DNA of 12,390 nucleotides. Source: Candidatus Scatousia excrementipullorum (lineage in GTDB: Bacteria; Cyanobacteriota; Vampirovibrionia; Gastranaerophilales; Gastranaerophilaceae). Numbering within the stretch: the first letter of the stretch is position 1; each line of letters starts with the position of its first letter. Shown here piece after piece: positions 6,397 through 12,390 of this stretch. The translations under genes and the position numbers were made by a program. The notes beneath the pieces were generated by a model. The model did no database searches. It was not told where the DNA came from and was given only the letters and a program-made list of their open reading frames with translations. The stretch lies in the NCBI GenBank assembly GCA_017694215.1, contig JADIND010000025.1:1-12390 (forward strand), read 5' to 3'.

Positions 6397-7557
6397 TTAT
6401 TTTTTCTGTTCTTTAGCTTTTCTTTCTTCAGCTTCTTTTTTCAATCTTGCTTCTGTTTGAGGTGCATTTTTAATTTCTGTTTGAACGGCTTTCTGAATTT
6501 CTTTAGGGTCATATTCAGGGTTTACGTATTCAATATTTGCACTCTTTTTAAGTGATTCAACAAGATTGTCGATAGCTTGAAGTTCTCTCTGGTTTTGTAA
6601 ATAAGCTTTGATATCATTTTTAACCTTTTCGTAAGGTTCCTGACCTGCAGCCATTCTGTCGGTTACTTTAATGATATGGTAGCCGAATTGTGTTTTCACA
6701 AGACCGGAAACCGTGTTAGGTTTCATAGCAAACGCAGCTTTTGAAAATTCCGGAACCATTTCCTGTGCCGCAAAGAATCCGAGTTCTCCGCCTTTTACAG
6801 CTGTTGTAGTATCTTCGGAATTTTCTTTTGCGATTTGTGCGAAGTTAGCAGGATCTTTTTGAACTTTAGCAAGAACTTCTTTTGCTTTAGCTTCTTTTGC
6901 TGCAATTTCATCATTTACTTTTGCTTTAATCTGTTCTTCTGTCAAATCTTTGTTCGCTTTGTCCGCTCTGATTACTTCTTCAATTTCGGCAGGATTTACC
7001 GCAATCAGGATGTGAGATGCTCTGACTTTGTCAGGATATTTGAATTTTGCTATATTATCATTATAATATTTTTTTGTATCAGCATCCGTAATTGCAGGAA
7101 CACCGAGAGTTTGTGCCAGTCTTTTCAATTTAACTTCTTCTGTCAAATCTTTTTTAAACTGAGCTGCACTAACTCCGTTTTGTTTTAAAATCTGGTCTAA
7201 TTGTTCTTTTGAACCAACTTTATCAACTATTTCTTTTACAGCATTATCAACATCTGCACCGGAAACTTTTATTCCGCGTTTTGCCATTTCCTGATCAAGA
7301 AGTTCTTTAACTATAAGTTCATTAACTACTTTATCCTTAATCAGATAGAATAAAAAGTTATTTTTACCGTCTTTGACATTAATTCCTAACTGTGCAAACA
7401 TACCGCCCTGAGATGCCTGATCGAATTTTTCATCAAACTGTCCCTGAGTAATTTTGCCGTTGTTTACTTTAATAATAGTCTGAGCTGACTTAATACCGCA
7501 GCCTGTAAATAAAATTGCAGATAATGCAATGGTTGCAAGTAATTTTTTTCCTTTCAT
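6397..7557 (-). CDS. PpiC-type (PrsA/SurA-like) peptidyl-prolyl isomerase lipoprotein
   Basis: The 386-residue envelope foldase begins with a lipoprotein signal peptide: MKGKK, a hydrophobic stretch, then LFTGC with the lipidated Cys at 20. Residues ~28-165 form the SurA/PrsA-type helical chaperone region (VNNGKITQGQFDEKF and following). Residues ~176-299 are a parvulin domain, with RASHILIAV (His182), GGELGFFAAQEMVPEF, FAMKPNTVSGLVKTQFGYHI (His294) and KV. A Lys/Glu-rich helical insert (about 188-225) splits the first strand from the rest, as in several PrsA-like proteins. The C-terminal ~40 residues are charged and probably helical or disordered. It likely assists folding of exported proteins at the membrane surface. 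It lies 15 nt after mfd, so probably shares its transcript. ATG 7557 follows the purine-rich AAAGAAAGAGAG. Confidence 0.9.
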   Translation of the reverse strand: MKGKKLLATIALSAILFTGCGIKSAQTIIKVNNGKITQGQFDEKFDQASQGGMFAQLGINVKDGKNNFLFYLIKDKVVNELIVKELLDQEMAKRGIKVSGADVDNAVKEIVDKVGSKEQLDQILKQNGVSAAQFKKDLTEEVKLKRLAQTLGVPAITDADTKKYYNDNIAKFKYPDKVRASHILIAVNPAEIEEVIRADKANKDLTEEQIKAKVNDEIAAKEAKAKEVLAKVQKDPANFAQIAKENSEDTTTAVKGGELGFFAAQEMVPEFSKAAFAMKPNTVSGLVKTQFGYHIIKVTDRMAAGQEPYEKVKNDIKAYLQNQRELQAIDNLVESLKKSANIEYVNPEYDPKEIQKAVQTEIKNAPQTEARLKKEAEERKAKEQKK

Positions 7558-7572
7558 AGAGTCTCTCTTTCT

Positions 7573-10500
7573 TTAGTTTGTATATTCATGACTAATTTTA
7601 TGTATATAATAAAACAAATCAATTAAAATGTTAAATACTTCATCAAAATTCATATATGCATTATTCAAAAGCAAAATGGAATTGCCCTCCTGACAGGATT
7701 TTGGAGCTATTGTAAATTTTAATTTCTTCAATATATTACCCGGAAGATTTCTTTGAATTATCTGCCATTCAGGCTGTGTATAAGGTGTATAAATTCTGAT
7801 ATTTTCCGAAGTTTCACGGATTGCGGCAATTTTTACATCACTTGCTGCAAGACGGATTCTTATTAATTTAATCAAGTTTTCGACGCTTTCCGGCGGTTTT
7901 GCAAATCTGTCTTTCCACTCTTCTGTTATATAATCCAATTCCACATCATTTTTTACATCCGCAAGCCGTTTATATTCAATCATTTTTTGTTCGGCAGAAC
8001 CAACCCACTCGTCAGGAATAAACGCTGTAACATTAATATCGACAATAGTTTGAACGTTTTTATCAACATGTTCTCCCTGAATTTCATGAACTGTTTCTTC
8101 CAATAACTGGCAGTATGTATCAAATCCTACGTTAATCATATGACCGTGCTGTTTTGTACCGAGAATATTTCCGACACCGCGGATTTCAACATCCCTGAGT
8201 GCAATCTGGTAACCGCTTCCGAGGGTTGTAAATTCTTTTATGGCTTTTAATCTCTGAACGGCTTCTTTTGTCATTTCTTTCTGCCGCTTGTAGAAACAAT
8301 AGCAGTAAGCCTGTCTTTGAGAGCGTCCGACGCGGCCTCTTAGCTGATAAAGCTGAGCAAGCCCGAAACGGTCGGCGTCGTGAATAATCATTGTATTTGC
8401 ATTCGGGATATCGATACCGTTTTCAATAATAGTTGTAGCAAGAAGAACGTCGTATTCATGGTTGGCAAAATCAACAATTACCTGTTCAAGGGCTTTTTCA
8501 TCCATCTGACCATGGCCTATTGCAATTCTGGCATTCGGGACAAGCTGCTGCAGCTGCAGTTTAAATTCTTCTATTGTTTCAACACGGTTATAGAGGTAAA
8601 AAACCTGTCCTTCTCTGTCAAGTTCATGAACAATGGCATTTTTTACCATATTATCATTCCACACTCCGACAAATGTCTTAATAGGGAGCCTGTTTTTAGG
8701 CGGAGTATTAATAACAGACATATCTTTAATGCCTGATAATGACATATAAAGCGTTCTCGGAATAGGGGTTGCCGACATTGTAATTATATCTATATTTTCA
8801 CGCAGCTGTTTTAATTTTTCCTTGTGTCTTACACCGAAACGATGTTCCTCATCTATTACGAGAAGTCCCAAATCCTTAAACACAATTCCGTCCTGCAAAA
8901 GCCTGTGTGTGCCGATTACTACATCGCACTTTCCTGTTGCAAGATTTTTGACAGTTTCTTTTTGTTCCTTGTGTGTTCTGAAACGTGAAAGGAGTTCTAC
9001 CTGAACCCCGAACGGTTTGAATCTTTCGGACATCGTCTGGAAATGCTGGAGTGCCAAAATTGTTGTAGGTACAACAACTGCAACCTGTTTACCGGATGTT
9101 ACGGCTTTAAATATTGCTCTCATTGCAACTTCTGTCTTGCCAAAACCTACATCCCCGCAGATTAACCTGTCCATAGGATTATCGCTTTCCATATCAGCCT
9201 TAACATCAACAATGGCTTTCATCTGATCCGGAGTTTCGGTGTATTCAAAAGCCTCTTCCATTTCGACCTGCCATGTTGTATCCGGCAGGAATTGAATACC
9301 TTTTTGCATTTTACGTCTTGCGTACAATCGCAATAAGTCATAGGCAACCTGCTCAACTTCTTTTTTAACACGTGCTTTTGTATTTTCCCAATCTTTTCCG
9401 CCCATTCTGGAGAGTTTCGGTTTAATATTTCCGGAACCTCTGTAACGGCAGAGGAGATTCACCTGTTCCGCAGGAATATGCAGCCTGTCTTTTCCGGCAT
9501 ATTCGATTGTCAGATAATCCTTCAACTGTCCGTCGATTTCCTGCTGGGTTAAACCCTGATAAATTCCGACCCCGTGAATACTGTGGACAACATATTCACC
9601 CTCTTTTATATCGTTTATGCTTTCGATAAACTCAGGTTTTTCTTTATAATAGGAGCGTTTGGAGGCCGTAACTTCTTTTGAGCGTTTGTTAAAAAGTTCG
9701 CGGTCTGTAAGTATGATTGTTTCAAAATCTTCCAGAATCCCCCCGTGGCATGCAATGCTTTCGGTATAGTCAATATCTGCAAAGACTTCGCGTTCCGAGA
9801 GAATTTCCCGCATACGCTCCGGATAATCCGTTGCAATGATTATTCTATATTTCTTATGGAACCCCTCACCCTCACTCCCTCTCCCGCAAGGGGCGAGGGA
9901 AGATTTATAATCATTACAGGTCTGAACCCCATTAAAAGAAGTTTTTTCCCTGATAAATGCTGCTATCTCATCGAGATTTGCCGCAAAGTTCTTCACCGGC
10001 TGGGTATTAAACTCCACAATTTCATCCATTTCACCGTCAAGAAAATTATTCAGCCCTATTTTAATAAAACATGCCAGCTTTTGGATAAATTCTTCATACG
10101 GAATATGGTTAAGCCCGTCAAGCTCGTAATTCAGACCGAATTTCAAATTTTCCTGATACTGCTTGACGTAATTTTCATCCATAAATTCGTATTTTGCATA
10201 AACTTCCGAGGCTTCATCAAAAATTACAATGTAATCCTTAAAATAATCAAGAACACTCACAAGCTCAGGATTAAAATAATTCTGATAAACCTCTATTCCT
10301 TCAAAATAGCCTTCTTCTTCAGCTTGTTCTTTTATTTCTTTCGGTAAATTTTTATGCTCCCCATCTAAAATAAATTTATAAACCGGCAGGATTTCTATTT
10401 CCTTAACTTTTTCAACGGATTTCTGGGTTTCGTTGTTAAAATATCTCAAATCAACAACTTCATCCCCCCAGAGTTCAATACGCACAGGATTTTTGTCAAG

Positions 10501-11034
10501 AGAAAATACATCCGCAATGTCGCCTCTTATGCTGAATTCCGCGATATCCGAAACCATAGTTGAACGTTTGTAGCCAAGATTAACAAGCTTTTGGGATAAT
10601 TCTTTTAAATCAATTTCATCGCCGACTTTAATTTTTAGTGAATTTTCTTCATAAAAATCAATCTTCGGAAATTTTTCAAGTATGGTCTTTACGGGAGCAA
10701 TTACAATATCAGGTTTCTCCCTTAAAATTTTTACCTGTTCCGCATAGTCATAAACATTTGCCCCGACACTTTCATACATTGAAATATTCTGAAAAGGCAA
10801 GAGACTCGTTTCCAATCCGAACGCTTTTTGAAAATCGTTTTGATATTTAAGTGCATTCTGTTCAGTTGAAGTAATAAAGAGAATTTTTTTCTTTGAAATT
10901 TCGTGAGCCTTCTGCACAAGCAGCATTCTCAAAATCGTAACCAGACCGGTAACGGCAAAAGACATCCCCGCCTTAACATTCTCTCTGAAAATAAGATAAT
11001 TCTCATTCGTGTTTAGACAATCTATGCTGAACAT
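7573..11034 (-). CDS. mfd: Transcription-repair coupling factor Mfd (with in-frame repeat insertion)
   Basis: The 1153-residue DNA translocase removes RNA polymerase stalled at lesions and recruits UvrA. Domain order: UvrB-like N-terminal module (~20-330), a variable D3 region (~345-455), the RNA-polymerase-interacting domain (~477-545, GEYVVHSIHGVGIYQGL), and a RecG-like helicase. Motifs are all intact: GDVGFGKT (627-634), VVPTTILA, DEEH (728-731), SATPIPRT (754-761), TTIIENGIDIP and QLRGRVGR (897-904). The C-terminal TRCF domain is at ~1000-1100. Residues 379-391 (SLAPCGRGSEGEG) are encoded by a palindromic REP-like repeat inserted in a predicted surface loop of D3. The frame is kept and no motif is hit, so activity is probably retained. 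ATG 11034 has a poor Shine-Dalgarno. Met24 has AAGG 5 nt upstream and is an alternative, but Mfd homologues usually have residues before the FAVTGL strand. Confidence 0.97.
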   Translation of the reverse strand: MFSIDCLNTNENYLIFRENVKAGMSFAVTGLVTILRMLLVQKAHEISKKKILFITSTEQNALKYQNDFQKAFGLETSLLPFQNISMYESVGANVYDYAEQVKILREKPDIVIAPVKTILEKFPKIDFYEENSLKIKVGDEIDLKELSQKLVNLGYKRSTMVSDIAEFSIRGDIADVFSLDKNPVRIELWGDEVVDLRYFNNETQKSVEKVKEIEILPVYKFILDGEHKNLPKEIKEQAEEEGYFEGIEVYQNYFNPELVSVLDYFKDYIVIFDEASEVYAKYEFMDENYVKQYQENLKFGLNYELDGLNHIPYEEFIQKLACFIKIGLNNFLDGEMDEIVEFNTQPVKNFAANLDEIAAFIREKTSFNGVQTCNDYKSSLAPCGRGSEGEGFHKKYRIIIATDYPERMREILSEREVFADIDYTESIACHGGILEDFETIILTDRELFNKRSKEVTASKRSYYKEKPEFIESINDIKEGEYVVHSIHGVGIYQGLTQQEIDGQLKDYLTIEYAGKDRLHIPAEQVNLLCRYRGSGNIKPKLSRMGGKDWENTKARVKKEVEQVAYDLLRLYARRKMQKGIQFLPDTTWQVEMEEAFEYTETPDQMKAIVDVKADMESDNPMDRLICGDVGFGKTEVAMRAIFKAVTSGKQVAVVVPTTILALQHFQTMSERFKPFGVQVELLSRFRTHKEQKETVKNLATGKCDVVIGTHRLLQDGIVFKDLGLLVIDEEHRFGVRHKEKLKQLRENIDIITMSATPIPRTLYMSLSGIKDMSVINTPPKNRLPIKTFVGVWNDNMVKNAIVHELDREGQVFYLYNRVETIEEFKLQLQQLVPNARIAIGHGQMDEKALEQVIVDFANHEYDVLLATTIIENGIDIPNANTMIIHDADRFGLAQLYQLRGRVGRSQRQAYCYCFYKRQKEMTKEAVQRLKAIKEFTTLGSGYQIALRDVEIRGVGNILGTKQHGHMINVGFDTYCQLLEETVHEIQGEHVDKNVQTIVDINVTAFIPDEWVGSAEQKMIEYKRLADVKNDVELDYITEEWKDRFAKPPESVENLIKLIRIRLAASDVKIAAIRETSENIRIYTPYTQPEWQIIQRNLPGNILKKLKFTIAPKSCQEGNSILLLNNAYMNFDEVFNILIDLFYYIHKISHEYTN
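9862..9900. repeat. REP-like palindromic repeat inside mfd
   Basis: G+C-rich island in an A+T-rich gene. CCCTC.CCC (9877-9885) and GGG.GAGGG (9891-9899) pair as a hairpin around a GCAAG loop, preceded by CCCTCACCCTCA. The length of ~39 nt is a multiple of three. Its plus-strand reading (LTLTPSPARGEG) is typical of a widespread family of bacterial intergenic palindromes. A relative lies in the pilin gene (11969-12016) in the opposite orientation. Confidence 0.8.
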
Positions 11035-11161
11035 ATCAGTATATTATCACGAAAAGGTCTAAATTTTAAAAGGATAATCATCTCTAATCTCCCAACAAAC
11101 TCAATTAACCTTGCACATACCCCGCTGTTGCCAATCTCAGACCCTTTTTGTTTGCATGTGT

Positions 11162-12160
11162 TCAACAGATATTCTCTGTTATTCCAGTTTTCTTCTGTGG
11201 ACTGCCATAATATGGTATAAACGGTCGTTTAGTTTTGTACATTATAAGTGAGGATGCCGAATTTTTTGTTGGACAAAAAACATAGTAAAAAGTATCATAA
11301 CCATATTTGTTAGGTTTTCTGTCTCCATTTACGTCATAAATAAAATCCATGCATCCCCCGTTTTTTAAACAAGCATGTGAGCCGTCGTTAAATATTACTC
11401 TTAAACCAGTCTTACATTTATCAGTTTTTTCCAGACGTAAATATTTTATGTACGGTGCAAAATATGTGTTGAAAAATCTGCTTGCCTGTTCCGAACCTTT
11501 TTCAATATCATAACCGTCACCGGCTTCACTCTCATCGCTTGTCGGCATTGCTTCCTTGTTCCAGTATTCGTACGGACCGTTATCATTTTCTGAAAGTAAT
11601 ATTGCCTGAAGCATCATACTGTTGAATTTCTTTAGTCTCGCAACCGTTTCCTGCTTCCTCCCGTTTGCCATTAGTGCAGGCAGTGTCATTGCCGCTACTA
11701 TCCCGATTATTCCAAGGGTTATTAGAACTTCCGCTAAGGTAAATGCGGCTTTTTTCTTTTTGAAACCCTCCGGCACATCCGTGCCACCTCCCTTATGAAG
11801 GGAGGCTGCGACATTGCCCCCTTTTGTAAAGGGGGGTAGGGGGGATTTTATACAACGGGATACTGAAATACCATGCAATAACATAAAATCACGTTTCGAC
11901 TTCGTCTCTATCGATTTTGCAGCCAGTTCAGGATGACATGCTGCTTCCAGATTATTCTCAAATGCTTTACCCTCTACCTCTGGGAGAGGGTGCCGAAGGC
12001 GGGTGAGGGTCACTTGGCTCAAACCCTCCGGCACATTCGTGCCACCTCCCTTAAAAGGGAGGCTATGGCTTTGCACAATTTTATAAAGGGGGGGATTTTT
12101 TACAGCCGGTTTAGCATGACGAGAAGTTTTCATATGATCTTTTATCGTTTTATTAAGCAT
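11162..12160 (-). CDS. Type IV pilin/pseudopilin-like protein with a repeat-expanded leader
   Basis: The 332-residue ORF has a canonical prepilin signal at 134-160: KKKKAA, cleavage between Ala139 and Phe140, then FTLAEVLITLGIIGIVAAMT with Glu at +5 (Glu144). The mature protein would be 193 residues. It has a polar C-terminal domain with DVNGDRKPNKYGYDTF (276-291) and five Cys (249, 264, 270, 296, 332), the last being the final residue. Normal prepilin leaders are ~6-25 residues; this one is 139. Residues ~20-133 are encoded by repeat elements, including KGGGTNVPEG (37-46) and KGGGTDVPEG (123-132). The start at 12160 has a good AAAGGA site. A GTG at 11776 (residue 129), preceded by a repeat-derived GGAGG, would instead give the leader MPEGFKKKKAA. 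It probably builds or primes a pilus or pseudopilus in the envelope. Either start gives the same mature pilin. Confidence 0.85.
   Translation of the reverse strand: MLNKTIKDHMKTSRHAKPAVKNPPLYKIVQSHSLPFKGGGTNVPEGLSQVTLTRLRHPLPEVEGKAFENNLEAACHPELAAKSIETKSKRDFMLLHGISVSRCIKSPLPPFTKGGNVAASLHKGGGTDVPEGFKKKKAAFTLAEVLITLGIIGIVAAMTLPALMANGRKQETVARLKKFNSMMLQAILLSENDNGPYEYWNKEAMPTSDESEAGDGYDIEKGSEQASRFFNTYFAPYIKYLRLEKTDKCKTGLRVIFNDGSHACLKNGGCMDFIYDVNGDRKPNKYGYDTFYYVFCPTKNSASSLIMYKTKRPFIPYYGSPQKKTGITENIC
11763..11851. repeat. Multi-hairpin repeat, copy 1 (within pilin leader)
   Basis: Three successive palindromes: GGCAC-ATCC-GTGCC, CCTCCCTT-ATG-AAGGGAGG, and CCCCCTTTTG-TAAAGGGGG, followed by GGTAGGGGGGATTTT. 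The first 33 nt differ from copy 2 (12021-12101) by one base. Copies lie in the same orientation and 258 nt apart, so they are read in the same frame. This copy ends 17 nt from the start of the predicted cleavage-site codon. Confidence 0.85.
11774..11794 (-). promoter_or_regulatory. Repeat-derived Shine-Dalgarno and GTG codon before the pilin signal
   Basis: On the minus strand AAGGGAGGT (11794-11786) precedes GTG (11776-11774), with 10 nt between GGAGG and GTG. Starting here gives an 11-residue leader, MPEGFKKKKAA, a normal length for a prepilin. The same sequence also forms the 5' part of repeat copy 1, and could be sequestered in its hairpin. Use of this start is unproven. Confidence 0.4.
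11880..11939. repeat. Second repeat family in the pilin leader (TGTCATCCTGAAC type)
   Basis: On the minus strand the stretch starts CATGTCATCCTGAACTGG and ends in GAAGTCGAAACGTGATTTTA. TGTCATCCTGAAC-type sequences are a common class of dispersed bacterial intergenic repeat. Here it is translated as residues ~75-93 of the pilin leader. Only one copy is in this window, so the repeat status rests on recognition of the family. Confidence 0.55.
11969..12016. repeat. REP-like palindrome in pilin leader, relative of the mfd insert
   Basis: ACCCTCT (11969-11975) and AGAGGGT (11985-11991) form a hairpin, followed by GCCGAAGGC and GGGTGAGGGT. The mfd element read on its minus strand has the same order: CCCTC, hairpin, GAGAGGG, then GTGAGGGTGAGGGG. 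The two are therefore relatives in opposite orientation. Confidence 0.75.
12021..12101. repeat. Multi-hairpin repeat, copy 2 (within pilin leader)
   Basis: It matches copy 1 at 32 of the first 33 bases, with the second palindrome CCTCCCTT-AAA-AGGGAGG intact. The third palindrome has decayed: TTTTATAAAGGGGGGG has lost the C-rich arm. It encodes pilin residues ~20-47. The decay suggests it is older than copy 1, or derived from a shorter subtype. Confidence 0.8.
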
Positions 12161-12196
12161 AATTTCCTTTCACTATTCTACTCATTATATAGATAT

Positions 12197-12223
12197 ATCA
12201 TATTTATTAAGCCTAATTGTCAA
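12197..12223 (-). promoter_or_regulatory. Candidate promoter of the pilin gene
   Basis: On the minus strand, a perfect TTGACA (12223-12218) and TATGAT (12202-12197) are separated by 15 nt, slightly short of the ideal 17. The region 12161-12290 is a divergent intergenic space that must also hold the promoter of the XRE gene; TATAAT at 12270-12275 is a possible -10 for that but lacks a convincing -35. Confidence 0.4.
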
Positions 12224-12290
12224 TATATTTTAGCCTCAATAAGTAGTTTTTAATTTGAAAAACAATTCATATAATTAAATCGGAGGCAGA

Positions 12291-12390
12291 ATGAGTGACA
12301 TAAAAACCAAACTGGGAAAAAGAATACAGGAAATAAGAAAGAAAAAAGGGATGTCTCAGGAAAAATTAGCTGAACTTGTTGGTATAGAGC
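12291..12390 (+). CDS. XRE-family helix-turn-helix regulator, 3'-truncated by window edge
   Basis: Only the first 33 residues are present: MSDIKTKLGKRIQEIRKKK followed by GMSQEKLAELVGIE. This is the first two helices of a Cro/CI-type (HTH_3) DNA-binding domain, LG.RI.EIRKKKG.SQE.LAELVGI, with the family's conserved SQE.LA. The start is clear: CGGAGG ends 4 nt before ATG 12291. It is divergent from the pilin gene, with 130 nt between them. It could regulate itself or the pilin, but the effector or dimerisation part is beyond the window. Confidence 0.85.
   Translation, partial: MSDIKTKLGKRIQEIRKKKGMSQEKLAELVGIE

Noticed and set aside
9745..10347. 200-residue plus-strand ORF antisense to mfd
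   Set aside because: It lies wholly within mfd, contains the repeat translation LTLTPSPARGEG, and the rest is antisense, Phe/Ile/Lys-rich sequence.
11035..11161. Terminator or small RNA between the pilin and mfd genes
   Set aside because: I found no stable hairpin followed by a T-run and no promoter pair good enough to support a separate RNA; mfd may partly depend on read-through.
11763..12101. CRISPR array or insertion sequence in the pilin region
   Set aside because: Repeats are of unlike families, irregularly spaced and palindromic, with no unique spacers of constant length, no transposase and no terminal inverted repeats with target duplication that I could see.
11933..12253. 106-residue plus-strand ORF overlapping the pilin leader
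   Set aside because: It is the opposite strand of the repeat mosaic; its peptide is the typical translation of REP-like repeats, and it has no recognisable domain or convincing ribosome site.

Overview
The window is A+T-rich with short intergenic gaps and mostly good Shine-Dalgarno sites. It most likely comes from a diderm-type bacterium with type IV pili and a flagellar-type export apparatus. The prepilin (cleavage motif AAFTLAEVLITLGIIG, then a DVNG...PN..G.D.F segment) resembles those I associate with Gastranaerophilales/Vampirovibrionia (Melainabacteria, the non-photosynthetic sister group of Cyanobacteria, common in animal guts). This placement is an inference from protein style; no marker-gene phylogeny was possible.

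Layout. (1) 1-1189, plus strand: the 3' end of a membrane GT-C glycosyltransferase, overlapping by ATGA a YkgJ-type cysteine-cluster protein. (2) 1345-2514, plus strand: a regulator that appears to consist of four tandem GntR-like winged-helix domains and no ligand-binding domain, with a promoter and inverted repeats upstream. (3) 2531-6146, minus strand, convergent with the regulator: a five-gene operon for the core of a flagellar/type III export gate, in the order double-SpoA switch/sorting protein, fliO, fliP, fliQ, fliR. (4) 6397-11034, minus strand: mfd (transcription-repair coupling factor) followed 15 nt later by a PpiC-type lipoprotein foldase, closed by a clear hairpin terminator. (5) 11162-12160, minus strand: a type IV pilin-like protein with an extremely long leader. 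(6) 12291-end, plus strand and divergent from the pilin: the start of an XRE-family helix-turn-helix regulator.

The most unusual content is a set of palindromic, REP-like repeats lying in frame inside genes. About 340 nt of the pilin gene, all upstream of the prepilin cleavage site and so predicted to be removed from mature pilin, is a mosaic of at least three repeat families, one present twice in the same frame. A relative of one of them sits in frame inside mfd. The repeat copy next to the pilin cleavage site also supplies a Shine-Dalgarno-like sequence and a GTG codon that would give a normal 11-residue prepilin leader.

The export operon has its own oddities: FliQ carries a ~75-residue C-terminal tail, FliP lacks the usual N-terminal signal region, and the double-SpoA protein has a long acidic/Gln-rich tail and no visible CheY-binding motif. 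Short GT...AC palindromes lie upstream of both this operon and the four-domain regulator, which suggests, without proving, that they are linked. I see no tRNA, rRNA, CRISPR array, insertion sequence or prophage gene here.
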